64,000 nt of DNA, from the NCBI GenBank assembly GCA_026874595.1, contig CM049317.1, positions 39,952,401 through 40,016,400 of the forward strand. The letters run 5' to 3'. This stretch comes from Sipunculus nudus (Eukaryota; Annelida; Sipuncula; Golfingiida; Sipunculidae). The notes under the pieces are model-generated. The model worked only from the letters and a program-made list of their open reading frames with translations. It did not search any database and was not told where the DNA came from. The translations under genes and the position numbers were made by a program. Below, in pieces: positions 10,677 to 23,025 of this stretch (positions are counted from its first letter, which is position 1; each line of letters opens with the position of its first letter).

Positions 10677-12776
10677 AGGGGATTCTTAATATTCCTCATG
10701 AATAATTAATCAGCTAGCGAAAGCGAGGCTAACTGGGAATAACAGGGAGCACGTGCTCACTCACCATGGCTATGTACAGCAACACAGACCTGTCAGTTGT
10801 TCCATTTATCCACTTCAAATTTGTGGATGCTTACAAACAAATTTTGTTAAAAGCATCTGGAAAGAAGTATAAATCCAAAGGAATCTGCTGCTATGAGCAC
10901 AATGTGAACCCAACTTGTAAGGGAGGTACTTTCCAGTGACTCTTAACATAATAAAGTTAAAGACCCTTGGGCTCACAATCTACTTGGCTCTACAGTCTAG
11001 GCTAGCTATGAATCAAACCACAGGATGCCATTAATTGCCCGAGGTCAATTAAAATTTCAAGATATACAAGTGTCGGGCACAGGTGCTGACTGATACACAT
11101 TCCAGACGGCACAGAATGAGGTGGTCTGTGCATGGTTCCTCTGATTGTGTACATTAATACTAAGTTTCTTGTTTCATGTACAGTAGGCACCGAGAGACAC
11201 ACACACCAAAACACTTTCGGCAGTACGCTGCTTATACTGCCATTATGAAGTCATTAACTTAATAAAGACTTATAAAGCATAAATGAAACATGTCTGTGTG
11301 ATTGTTAAAAGTGTCCTGATATGAAATTATGAAATGTTTTCTATTCACAAGCCTATTAAAAATATAGATGTAGGTATGCTGTATCTGGCACCAATAGAAA
11401 ATACACTGTATTTTTAGGGGCATAACCAACACATAGCTGTCAAGTGAAACACTATGTCACAGGTCATTTAAAAAAAATATATCGCTCCTCATTAGATAGT
11501 GATATGGTGAGTTCCTGGGCATGGCAAGGATTATATTAGTGCATGGGCAGAAACAGAATTTTATAAATGACACCTTTTTCCCGCAAGACTTTACATAATT
11601 TGAGAAAAATATATATAAAAATATGTAAGGTATGAATTATGGAATAATATATATTCATTTTAATTAATGCTCAACACTTCAACAGCTCCACACCTTTTAA
11701 CTCAGGTGAGTTCCTTCAAAAATTCTTTATAAATCGAATATGAAAAGTAATGTGTCATATACTAAAACTTCATATTTGTTATGAATAAAGAGTTAAAATA
11801 TACTGACGGCGTGTCCTACAGCTGTGTGACATAAACTGCATTGACAAACAATGGAAACGGTGACACAAGAATTGCATGAGTTAAATATTCTTTAAATTGC
11901 AGTGGGTCTAGGCTGGTCATGTGGGGATATATCTATAATTGTTTCGCAATCATGTAATTTAAGGGCCTTAAAGATATCCACAGATGCCATCTTAGAGGGC
12001 CTCAAGTAAAAATGAGATAAAATGATGACATTAAGTTTTGGTAATATAAAATGTAAGCCCCTTCAACCAATTGAGAGACATACCAATGTATCTATTATCT
12101 ATAAACCAGTGAGGGGATCAATGCTTGGCTGGTAAAAACTATATGCAGATCTTTGCTAAATGTCACCATCAAGTTAAATATGTTGGTAGTCTTCTATCAT
12201 TATTTATTTATGTTATATATTTATTTTAATAAAGTACAATTAATTGCATGTGTATGGACACAGATTTTGTGAAACAGCACAGTATTTTAAAATATCTTGA
12301 CATGTACATAATAAAGGTAAGGCAAAACCAAATGAGGGCATGGACCATGTAAAAATGATATTTTAATATGTGCCTTTATAAATTGATACAGATCATTAAA
12401 AATCATTGTTCTAAAAGGGTTGTTCATTTACTTAATTCTATGAACAAATATAACAAACAGCAGACCAAACCAGGAACATATGAACACACAATCACAAAGA
12501 GTCCCTCATCCAGATGTATGAATTAATTAGTAATTTCCACTGTTTCTTTCTACCTGGATCACTTATGAAAACTAATGAAAAATCAAATCTGATGTCCAAT
12601 TAGTAAATGAGTAGCATGAAGGAACAGAATAGGCTGTGACACGACCTGCCTTGCTGAGCTTAACTGTATCAGCACGTGTTACTGCTGTGACAAGTGAGCA
12701 CGTGTCTTTGTTATTCCCCATTGGCCTCGCTTTGGCCTCTGGTATGTGTGGCATGCATAGAATTTAAGAGTCCCCT
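10677..12776. mobile_element. 2.1-kb TIR DNA transposon inserted in family B copy 1
   Basis: Family B copy 2 reads ccactattggcaag without a break (about 26070), while here ccactat is followed by 2100 bp and then attggcaag. The insert starts AGGGGATTCTTAA and ends TTAAGAGTCCCCT. The inverted similarity extends ~90 bp (AGCGAAAGCGAGG, GGGAATAACA and CACGTGCTCACT appear on both ends in inverse order). The AT on both sides is a 2-bp target duplication (TA also fits). No transposase is recognised, so it is probably non-autonomous. The superfamily is uncertain. The interior is otherwise featureless apart from the ORF at 10766. Confidence 0.88.
10766..10939 (+). CDS. 57-residue ORF inside the TIR transposon, unknown
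   Basis: The ATG is in a good context (tcaccATGG) just inside the left terminal repeat. The frame runs 57 codons to TGA. The peptide starts MAMYSNTDLSVV, has FKFVDAYKQILLKASGKKYK in the middle and two closely spaced Cys (GICCYEHN) plus NPTC near the end. I do not recognise the family. A possible donor (GAG/gtactt) precedes the stop, so it could be a first exon of a transposase or captured host exon. Composition is not simple-repeat-like. Coding status is unproven. Confidence 0.35.
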   Translation: MAMYSNTDLSVVPFIHFKFVDAYKQILLKASGKKYKSKGICCYEHNVNPTCKGGTFQ

Positions 12777-13805
12777 ATTGGCAAGTGAGCTATATATTCA
12801 AGATGGAAGACCTAGGATGAAAGTTTGGCTTAAAATGCATCCACAGTATCTTTTAAAATGCCAGTCCAGTGACCTTGACCTTTGACCTCATGACCCTAGA
12901 ACCTATAGGGTTCTTACTTTAGTGGTGGGCCATACACAAGTCATGTTTGAAATCCATATGGCTATCAACACTGGAGATATCATAAGAGGTGTGTGATTTT
13001 CACCATATATGGCAATATTCAAGGTCAAGGCCACTATCATAGGAAAGGTCATAACCCCAGTTTAAATAAACATCATCCCATAACCCATACCTATGTATAT
13101 GCATAATATAAAAGAAATTTGTCCATTAGTTTTTGACTTATAATGCTCACAGTACTGTAAGGTGGCAATTTTGAGGGTATTAAACGGCACGAAAACAAGT
13201 AAAGAATAATAGGTGGCGCCACCAGTTTCTGGAACATGACAACCCTATCCATGATCTTCCATCAAGTTGATTTTGGGATAAATCCATGCAAGATTTCTTG
13301 AGATAATAAAGAATTTGTGTGATTTTCCTCAAAATTGGACCTATTCAAGGTCAAGGACACTCTCCTAGTGAAGGTCATGACCTCATTTTAAATAGGCGTC
13401 GTCCTCTTACCCATATCTATACATATACCAAGTTTGGTAAAGTTCCGTGAAATATTTTTCGGGTTATCGCGCCAACAAGATTTATATGCGGCGGCGGCGG
13501 GGGGACCAGTATGAAAACATAGTATTCCCTGACTTTGTCTGGGGATACAATAAATACTCATATAATAATATTCCGATTATATATATTCTAGCACCAGATT
13601 ATCTCTGTTTAATGTTTAAAGTCTGCACATTAAATACAAGAATTCTGCTGAATATATGAATACTGTATTATTTAGTTTTTATACTGTAACGGTTCACTGA
13701 ACTGTAATAAAACTTGTTTTATATTTCCTTTAAGGATACATGCAGAGGTCAGATATGTCTAGCTATAATTTAAGTGTTTATATATTTTTCTGTTCATCTG
13801 TTTGT

Positions 13806-15799
13806 TGCTTGCCGGAAATCTTCGATTTCGGCAAGCATGTTGCTCAGTTGCGTATGTCTGTTTGTCTGTCTGTTTGTCTGTCTGTTTGTTTGTCTGCACT
13901 CTCCTGGCCACAATTTTGCCACAATCACCTTAAAACTTTCAGAGATGATGGAGAATTAAATTTCTAGGTGCCCTATTGTTTTTGGTTAAAATAGGTCAAA
14001 GGTCAAGGTCAAGGTCGTCAAAAATTCTCAAAACGGTTTTTTCTTCATATCTTTGTGACTATTAGTCGTATCTACTTCAACAATAGCTCATTTTAATCGT
14101 CATTCCAAGGCCTGTCATCTGGTGTGTGGCTGACTCAAATTTGCCGTAACCATGGTTACAAATTTTGGGGGAATAGTCATGATATTCGAATATAAGGGGT
14201 CTTATTTTTCTAACTTTGTCAGTTTTAAAGCTAGTGTGATCTAGTTTTTTGCATCAGGTAGCATTCAACTAGTACTACAAGATTTTATAACAAGTATTGC
14301 AGTATCTCGTGAAATATCTCGTGAATAGAGATATTTCGAGATTTCATTCATCTTGCGTCAAAGGCCACATTATTGCAGGAATCTTTCTGAAACTGACATA
14401 TTATAAGTCCTACACTAGTATCTCGAAATCGTTTTTTCATTTTTTGAATAGGGCCGCTAGGGGGCGCTGGATGCGAACCTCCCGAACATATCATATTTTG
14501 GCCATATCTCCAAAATTATAAGCCTCAATTACATAAACTATAGCTTATTTTCTTCCTCTGAGTTTTCTCCATAACCTAGTGTAGTCATCTGGTCTCAATT
14601 TTGTGACACTTTGTCAGTGTGTCTGTCTGTTTGTCAGTTGTCCTCAAATTCGCCTGCTTGCTCTTGCTTCTCACATATAGCATTCTAAAGGGCACAGTTT
14701 TGAAAGAATCCTTTTGAAACTATTACATCTTAAGTCTTACACTAATATCTCGAAACCAATTTTTCATTTTCCGGATATGGCCGCTAGGGGGCGCTGAACT
14801 CGAACCTCTCCCAACATATCATGCTTTGGCAATATCTCCAAAACTATAAACCTCAGTTACATAAACTGTAGCTTTTTTCTTCCTTTGAGTCTTCTCCATA
14901 ACCTAGAGTAGTCATCTGGACTCAATTTTGAGTCACTTTGTCAGTGTTTTCGTCTGTTTGTCAGTTGTCCTCAAATACGCCTGCTTGTTGGCTCTTGCGT
15001 CTCACATATAGCATTCTTTAGGCCACAGTTTTGACGGAATCCTTTTGAAACTATTACATCTTATGTCTTACACTAATATCTAGAAATAAGTTTTTCATTT
15101 TCCGGATATGGCCACTAGTGGGCGCTGCACACGACCCTCACACACATACCATTGTATTGGCCATATCTCTACACCCAAAGCCTCAGTTACATAAACTTTG
15201 GCTTATTTTCTTCCTTTGAGTCTTCTCCATAACCTGATTAAGGCATCTGGTTTCAATCTTCTGTCACTTTGTCAGTGTGTCCATCTGTTTGTCCGTTATC
15301 CTCAAAGTCGCCTGCTTGCTGGTTCTTACGCCTTACATATAGCATTCTACAGGCCACAGCTTTGACGGAATCCTTTTGAAACTGGGACATCTCATGGTAT
15401 ACACTAATAACGCATTTGTCGTCTTCGGAATATGTCTGCTAGAGGGCGCTACAGTCGAGCCTCCCTAGTATATCATTAATTCGCCATACCTCCAAAATTA
15501 TAAATCTAAATTACATAAATTATAACTCATTTTCTTCCTTTCAATCTTCTCAATCACCAGGTTATGTCATCTGGTGTCAATCTTGTCTCACAAAGTCAGT
15601 ATGTCTGTCTGTTCGTCTTTTGTTGTCAGCTTTGTCTGCTTGCCTGTTCTTTTGTCTCATACGTCATTCTACGGGCCACATATTCTCAGCAATGTCCCTA
15701 AGAGTCATTCCATTAATAGAAAACCGACAATATGTTCTGTCTGTCCGTCTGTGTTTCACTTCCGATTTCCGGCAAGCGTTCGACCTATGGTCGTCTAGT
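13806..15799 (-). mobile_element. Family F Helentron-like element, inverted orientation
   Basis: Read on the minus strand, the element begins ACTAGA (15799-15794), then hairpin CGACC-ATA-GGTCG, then subterminal GCTTGCCGGAAATC. It has four ~325-bp tandem units (14430-15600) and a GTCT/GTTT microsatellite (13855-13895, plus strand). It ends in a 3' hairpin, 13806-13837, whose arms are the same GCTTGCC-GAAATC sequence and its inverse. The 5' motif matches the hairpin arm over all 14 bases. No protein. It is the clear case here oriented in the same sense as CCT5. Confidence 0.8.
14451..15451 (+). promoter_or_regulatory. Four tandem CTCF-consensus-like sites
   Basis: The sites are at 14451-14469, 14778-14796, 15109-15127 and 15433-15451, about 325 bp apart, one per tandem unit of the family F element. 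The second reads TGGCCGCTAGGGGGCGCTG and the third TGGCCACTAGTGGGCGCTG. The animal CTCF core consensus, as I remember it, is TGGCCACCAGGGGGCGCTA. The first two are the closest; the fourth (tgtctgctagagggcgcta) is degraded. All share orientation. Binding is inferred only. Confidence 0.5.
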
Positions 15800-16250
15800 T
15801 TGTTTATTTATTTACATATTTTCTATTATATTCAATTATATATATATACTGGTAAATGTTAAATATTTTCAGGCAGATAACATGCATAGAACTTATATGC
15901 TCGCACAATTTATTTAAAGAAAATATGTGCATATGTTATTGTCAGCATTTATTTTGATAATTGTCAATTTGTTTGCATTCACTGTCTATTCATTTTTTTT
16001 TTTTCATTAAATGTTTAATTTTGTATTAAGTCAGTACAGATGTTTATGAGAATCTTTAGCAAGATTCAGTTAATTCTGCTTTATTTAGTTCTCTGTGTTT
16101 ATATTAAGTTTGTTCATTTAACAGACTGTATTCAGATCATTTTCATTCAGTTGTTAAATAAGAACTTGAATTATGTCAATCATGTTGGGAACTGTATGCC
16201 CTGTGGCTATTTTTCCTGAATAAAGTTCTGTTCTGTTATCTAGTTTATAG
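15800..16250 (+). repeat. Possible LINE 3' tail
   Basis: AT-rich sequence ending in cctgaataaagttctgttctgtt, which resembles the 3' UTR and polyadenylation region of an invertebrate non-LTR element. No coding part is recognisable upstream. A similar aataaagttctgt string is at 61881. Weak call. Confidence 0.35.
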
Positions 16251-16276
16251 TACCTGTCAACAGAATGGGATGGAGG

Positions 16277-16432
16277 GAGGAAGGGAGGCAATTGGGATGA
16301 GAGAGAGAGAGAAAAAGAGAGAAAGAAAGATGGAGAGAGAAAGAGAAAAAGCAGGGGGGGGGGGGGAGAGAGAGAGAGAGAGAGAGAGCTAGACTGCCAC
16401 AGAGAGAGACAAAGAGAGAGAGAAAGAGAGGC
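16277..16432 (+). repeat. (GA)n purine-rich microsatellite with a 13-G run
   Basis: Almost pure purines on the plus strand: gagaga and gaaaga units around 13 G at 16354-16366. The long open frames on the opposite strand (Ser/Leu/Pro-rich) are by-products of this composition. Confidence 0.9.
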
Positions 16433-17638
16433 TCTCTGGTAATTACTGCCTGACCCAGACACTCGCAGTGGCAGTAGGTCAGACCTGAAGGTGTTATGTA
16501 ACTGCCCAGTACACTGCATTTATACTGACCTGATGTAAACAATGAAGACATGGTACTTGGAAACTTGAATGAAATCTACAGTTTTTGATCAATTGGTTTC
16601 AAATTTCAGATTTTAACAGATGAAATACTAATGTGTACATGCTGTGAAAATTAAATCCACAGCACTAACAGGAAAAAATTGAATATTTATATTTTTTTAA
16701 ATGGTATCAGGAAAAAAGAAAAGTATTCTCAGCTATGAAACTAATACGTGTTAAAATTAATCCGAGGATCAAAACACCCAATATACTATACCAGGAGCAA
16801 ACTGGAGTTAGGAATGTCTAATTTTATGAACTGAAGTAAAGTATCAGCAATATAAATTTTGATTATTTAGCCAGTATCATGTAACAACTGATACAACCAT
16901 GAGTTATAAGTCAAACAAATTAAAATCTTTAATGAGCACTTGTCTGAGTAATATTTTAAATTTTTTACATATTTATTTATTTTTTAAAATTTTGTAATAA
17001 ATATAAACAACTAGTTAAACACCTGAAAAACCTGGAAATTTAGATTAATTTAATATAATCAACTGCATCCTTGTCTATCATTATCTTGCTTCATATAATC
17101 CCTAATAGTAAACAACAATTTATTGAAATTATTTATTTTTCATTTTTATGGTTGAAATGAAAAATACCCAATGATGACTGCATGGTGTCACTTGAAATAC
17201 AATTTTGGCCATCCATGGAAGATCCATAAATGATCAGTAATTGCAAGGTAATTCCCTGTAACTCATTAACTATGAATTCCTTTTCCATTTATTTTTTTAA
17301 GTTCTTATCATAAACCAAGAATTAAAAGAAAAAGTTTATTGTTATGTTTATTGCCTAAACAAATACTAGAGGAGGGGGTTGGACAGTTAGATCCAGCTGA
17401 AGCCACCAAAGAGCTGGCTGGCTGCAGAGTGCCTCGCTTCAAGCATGCATAATTGGCCTGAAAAGTCAATGTGGGGACATAAAGAGGGGCTTCAGTACAG
17501 CCTAGGTGTGATATGGTCTCATAAAAACTTTCATAAAAGCTAGTTTTTGATCAATTCCTTTTATAACTTCAGAATTTACAAGCTATAATTTTTACATGTG
17601 CAAGATATGAAAATTTAATCAACAGTGCTTACAGGGAA
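16433..17638 (+). repeat. Family A-long internal sequence (degenerate)
   Basis: Contains blocks shared with 40260-40380, 43190-43310 and 53580-54180: cttgaa-gaaatctacagttttt, gctgtgaaaattaaatcc, and gactgcatggtgtca near 17178. No termini of its own are seen. No gene. Confidence 0.5.
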
Positions 17639-17918
17639 ACAAGGGACCTATGGGTCACGGCGCTCAGCTGTTATATATGATAAAAAAATATGATTTAGAA
17701 AGAGGCACATGCTGGTTTTGTGTGGTAATAAGTATACGCTGTATTATGAGTTGTTGTTGTTAAGCTTATGTATGATTTTGATAGTACCTTTGGAGACAAA
17801 GAAGAGAATTGATTTCATTTATTTTATTAACAAATGGAGTACTATTGTCACACAGATTTTGACTTGGCCATATAACTTATAAGCAGAACATATAATATAA
17901 GAGTTTAACTATTTATTA

Positions 17919-20718
17919 AAGAAGTGACCCATGGGTCATGACGCTCAGCTGACAAGCATGACCTGTATTTAAAGCCTGATGGTTTACCATATGGTATCTG
18001 ACCATACTTGGAAGATGGAAGGTTTGGGATGAAAAGTCTGACTTGAAATGCATCCACAACTTTTTTCAAGAAGCTGGTCCTGTGACATTGACCTCTGACC
18101 CTTTGCAAGGAGATCTTTTTAGAACCTCTAAGACTGCACAGGGGTCATGTATCTAGTTCTTACAGTAACAATTTGTGTCCTGCTAACGGCCGGACGGCTG
18201 GCCGGACGGACAGACGGAAGGACGACGGACAAAGACCCATCGCTATAGCACAGCATGACTAAAAGTCAGCTGAGCTAAAAATCACTGAAACTGCACTGAC
18301 AAAAGGATTTCTAAGGTGGCTAACTGGCAGACATAATGGATTTCTGACAAGTCTGACATTTAATATCACACATCCTCCAATAAGAGACAAAACTTGTAGC
18401 ATATTCTCCAAAGGATGTTACAGTAATGAATGTCCAAAACAATTCAAAAGGCATTTTCAGGCCCTCATATTAGATTTATAGATATGCAAATGTAAAAAGT
18501 GCAAGTCCAATATTTTTTATTATCACTCTGCTTTTCAATGGGATCAGCAGGGTAGGTAAACTGCAAAACCTGAAAGAAAAGAAATGCAGAAAGCATGACT
18601 AAAGGTCTTGTAATAAAAAACAAGCATGACCTGCGACATCATGGGATGAGATTCACAACTTCCAGTCAGATTTTAAAGAACCAATTTGCGAATTTGTTGA
18701 AATTTTCTACGACAACAGAAATATATATCACCTATGTCTGGTTAAAACACAGTGAATTGATGGTCTGAGGATAATGTATGATTGTTTAGGTATCCAGAAC
18801 TATTCCCATATATTACTTGATACCTGTCAGTCTCAAAAGGAACACCAAAAGGGCAAATATAAGATCAAAATATATAGCAAAAAATCAAGGAAATCCATGC
18901 AAGAATTATTGAGAAACAGGTGCTTCTGTATGAATTTTTATTCAATATAAGCCAACTGTACTGCACTTTCATATATGATGATAATATTTATTAAGAAATA
19001 TTTGACCCAATCCTTTACAAGATTACATTAATATACGTCCGACTGCCTTCACTTTAACAGTTCTTGAGATAATATGATCAAAAGGAATTTAAAGATGGTT
19101 GCCTGGTGGCCATTTTGGACTTCTGACAGGTCTGAAATCAGACAACAACCATTCTCTGAATCGGACCAAAAATTGAAGGAAAATTACTGAAACTGCACTG
19201 AAAAAAAGGATTTCTAAGGTGGCTAACTGGCAGACATAATGGATTTCTGACAAGTCTGACATTTGATATCACACAGCCTCCAATAAGAGACCAAACTTTG
19301 GGCAAATTCTCCAAATGATGTTACAGTAATGAATGTCCAAAACAATTCAAAAGGCATGTTCAGGCGCTCATATCAGATTTACAGATATGCAAATGTAAAA
19401 GTGTAGGTCCAATAATTTTTATTATCACTCTGCTTTTCAATGGGGTCAGCAGGGTTGGTAAACTGCAAAACCTGAAAGAAAAGAAATGCAGAAAGCATGA
19501 CTAAGAGTCTTGTAATAAAATAAAGCCATCCTAAATCAAGTACACATCCACATATTATAAGAACAAACACTTGCTTTAAATGTGGTGATTTATATAAAAA
19601 TATTCAGATATCTAGGAAACTAAGTTTATTGCTATGATTCCATAAAATAAACTGCAAAATGTTCCCATCATCTTATAAATCAGTAGCTAAACCTTAATAC
19701 TATACTCTCATAGTGTTAATTCCTGGCTGAAGTATTCCAACAACAGTGTTTTGTTATGCAGTAATGAGGTACTTATCACTCAGCCTTATCACTTAATAGC
19801 CTGATACAAAAGGGAGTCATATGTCACCAGTGTCACTCACAATTACAGCCACACGGTGAGATGTACCAGCTGGAGTGCAAGCTTATATATACAAGAAAAA
19901 TAGAGATGGTCTACAAAATAAGTTGACCTGACCTATGCCCTTGGCCTTTTGCCCCATATCAACTGGATTCTTTCTAAATGATGGGTAACTACTAACCAAT
20001 TACATCTGGCCGGGTGTAATTACTTGGCAACCAATGAGTGAATAACTTAGACCTGCAACCTTTAACCTCCTGACCAGCTGACCTCAAAATCAATTAGTTA
20101 TTTCTTCATGCAAAAAGACCCATAAATATGAAGTTTGAATCACATTGAGTGATGCATAGATGTGGCATATGTAAAAGACTGAAGGTTTGGGTTGAACAGT
20201 TTCACTTGAAATATGTTCACAAGCATTTAGAACAATATTGTGACCTTGACCTTTGACCTTTTGAACTCAACATCTATAGGATTCTTCTCCCACTTAGTAG
20301 GTGAGCTATATGTGAAAGATCAAAGAATTGGGATGAAAGGTTTGAAAAGCCCGTGGTTCTGTGACCTTGACCTTTGACCTCAAAATAATTATGGTTCTTC
20401 CCCTGTTGGTAGGTGAGCTGTATGTGAAAGATGGAAGGTTTGGGATGAAAATTTTGGCTAAAAGAATTATTTCTGGGGGGTGCAAACACACCCCACAACT
20501 TTGAGAATATAGGTCGCAGTGACCTAATTTCAGGTTTGCAAGGAGATCTTTTTATAACCTCTAAGACTGCATAGGGTTCATGGCCCTAGCCCCATCAGTT
20601 ATGATTTGTGCCCTGCTAACGGACGGACGGCCGGCCTGCCGGACGGACGGACAGACGGAAGGACGACGGACAAAGACCCATCGCTATTGCCAAGCATTAC
20701 TGAAAGTCAGCTGAGCTA
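17919..20718 (+). mobile_element. Composite family A insertion inside a long A element
   Basis: Begins gaagtgacccatgggtcatg with gctcagctgac. One A 3' hairpin ends at 18277 and a second A-type 3' end (agtcagctgagctaaaaa) at 20718, each preceded by a dense GGAC/GACA microsatellite (18186-18232, 20618-20685). It is therefore two A elements or a partly duplicated one. Between them lie the 330-bp direct repeats listed separately. Confidence 0.6.
18280..19512 (+). repeat. 330-bp direct repeats, ~575 bp apart
   Basis: 18280-18608 and 19183-19512 are near identical: ctgaaactgcactga, ggatttctaaggtggctaac, cagacataatggatttctga, and gcagaaagcatgactaa. The spacer is a different sequence. No coding. Confidence 0.85.
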
Positions 20719-22335
20719 AAAAATTACAAATATTGTCCCAGATATAATTTTTATTAAAAATAATAAGAGAATCGTATGATTTTTAAAATGAAATATAACT
20801 GAAATGATTATTAAAATAATATTAAAGAATATATTCATGAATGGATTCATGAATACATTTGGAAACTATTTGCACTGGTATTCATATACTTTCATTTTTA
20901 CCTGAATTCCCATTCTTTATGCAAGAAATTTTACAATGGAGTACATATTCATATTCGTATTTAAATACAATTGCAAAGTATTCCCACCATGTCTGGTATT
21001 TATTCAGTTTTCACCAAACAATGGTGTTGAGAATCCAGAATGTACAAAATTCACACATTTAAATAATGATCATAAGTACCTGGTTTTATGGCTTTTATTT
21101 ATATTAAAAAAAATAAATGTGATATATTCATTTTGGACTAATTTCACATCAATGTACACACTAGATACAGTAGGAATCTAGATTAATATTATCAACTGCA
21201 TCTTTGTCTACCTTTAATTTCCTTCATATGATCCCTAATGATTAGTAATGAATAATATGATTTACTTTTTTATTATTAAGTTATTTGGAATACGTGACAT
21301 TCTATCCATCGATACAAGATTCTTATATCATCAGTAACTGCATGTTAATTCCCTATTATAATAAACTAACAAATTCCTTTTCTATTTTTCTTTAATTTGT
21401 TATTAAAAACCAATAAAAATTGATTAATTTATTGTTTATTGTTATATTGTTGGTTAAAACTACTAGATGAGTTGGGTTGGACACCTGGATCAACTGTGGC
21501 TGGCCATAAGCTGCCTGGCTGCCCCAGTATATGCCTCGCCTAAAGCGTGCATAATTTGCTGAAAGTTCAACAAAGTCAACATACAGGTGACTCAAGAGTG
21601 GCTGGAGAGAGCCAAGGTCTGACATGGTCTCATAAAAACATTAATAAAAGCTACAATTTTTGGCCAATTTCTTTCAGCATTCTAAACTAAAAAGCTGAAA
21701 TCCTTATGTGTGCATGATATGAAAATTATATAAACAGAGCTCACATGAAACAAAAGTGAAATGGTCAAAGTTGGGCAAAATTTAAGGTACTAATTTTATA
21801 TTTATACTAATAACTTATAAAATTTAAAAAATTCAGTATTAATTTTGGGTATTCAATTGAATCTTGATTAAGTTATATTACTTGAAAAAAAGTCCATAGC
21901 TATAACAAGTTTTGTGTTAAGTGATCAAATATCTTTCCTGATTTTTTACAAAATGCATTGTTCTGGCCCATAACTTTTTAAAATTATATAATACTGACTT
22001 AATATCTGGCATGTACATATATAGAGGAATATTTATGGTAAATATGAAGAAAACCAGATGAGTGGTTTTGATATTAGACAGTCCTGAAGAGTGAAAATAG
22101 ATTTCTAATAAAAAATTGAGGTTTTTCCTTAATATCTCGAAGGAACGAAGTCCGATTGACCCAATTTTCGGCATGGTAGGAGATTTTGGGGACATCTAAC
22201 TGTATGCCGAATTTCAGATTCGTAGGTCCAAACGGTGTCGAAACGTGCCAGTCTTACGAACGGACAGACAGACGGACGGAGAGACGGACAATGGACCAGG
22301 ACTATAGCTCAGATGACTTATAGTCAGCTGAGTTA

Positions 22336-22858
22336 AAAAACTGAAATATAAGTTAAAATATTAGAATTGTTGCAATCATTATATATCCAGGGTGTAGCTC
22401 ATTTTGGGTCATATTATGCATACACATATATTTTATTATTTTTATTTGAAAACACATGTTTAAACAGAATTTAAAAGAAATTGATGCCACAACATGGCAT
22501 CTACAAGATTATTTCTTGAATCACTATTTTGCACATTGGAGTTTTCAGTACATGCTTAATTTTATTCACTGAAATAAAATAAAAGATTCAGTAAATTAGA
22601 TGAAATAAAACATCTTTTCAAATAAAGTATACACACTGTTGGTTGAATGAGGGACAAACAAGATCATTGTGCTAATTACTATCTCAGCTTTAATTTATTA
22701 CTGGAATTAATAGTCAATTCCACACGTGGTGAAGTTTTTACTCTTCTGAAATAAGGAATTACTTATCCGATGAACATCCACACTTTCATAGCAATACACC
22801 ACTTTGTGGACACAATTAAATGTGTACTTTAATCATTGTAACCCTGGTGGTACAATAA
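22336..22858 (+). repeat. ~520 bp repeat, second copy at 52090-52640
   Basis: Shared blocks include aagttaaaatattagaatt, cattatatatccag, gaatttaaaagaaa-t-atgc, tatacacactgttggttgaa and gtaaccctggtggtacaata. No open frame. Identity unknown. Confidence 0.75.
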
Positions 22859-23025
22859 ACAAGGCCTTCATGCCTAATGCAAACCTGTGCAAAATTTAGG
22901 GGTATGAATGGAGGTTTTAATTTTTAAAATTTAATATTGATCCTGTATATCTACCTTAGTCATTATGATTTCAGCAAAATGGACGTTTCGGACCTGCAAG
23001 TTTCAGACTTTGACATTTTAAAACT

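Larger units (their letters stand above)
9420..13548 (+). mobile_element. Family B Helentron-like element, copy 1 (interrupted)
   Basis: The 5' end is ACTAGA at 9420, then a near-palindrome GGCACC-GCA-GGTGCT, then subterminal GTATCCCCAGACATAGT. About four ~288-bp tandem units follow. At 10676 a 2.1-kb transposon interrupts it, and B sequence resumes at 12777. A ggtggcgccacc palindrome lies at ~13203 and a GGC-rich run at ~13485. The 3' hairpin is 13522-13548 (outer arm ttgtctggggatac). Copy 2 at 24293 is collinear without the interruption. Confidence 0.78.
17639..22335 (+). mobile_element. Long family A element with a 2.8-kb nested insertion
   Basis: The 5' end acaagggacctatgggtcac is followed by gctcagctgttatatatg, the long-A subfamily also at 38497, 41286, 51064 and 59973. 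Sequence stops at 17918 in aactatttattaaa and resumes at about 20723 with aaattacaaatattgtccca. Copies at 41560-41595 and 38755-38785 are continuous across that point. The 3' hairpin is 22305-22335 after a GACA/GGAC microsatellite. No protein. Confidence 0.7.

Noticed and set aside
13855-13895. GTCT/GTTT run as an independent microsatellite locus
   Set aside because: It sits next to the family F 3' hairpin as GGAC/GACA tracts do in other families, so it is treated as part of the element.
16154-16551. Minus-strand open frames of 103-121 codons, Ser/Leu/Pro-rich
   Set aside because: They are by-products of the (GA)n microsatellite and G run; two frames are open at once and no domain is visible.
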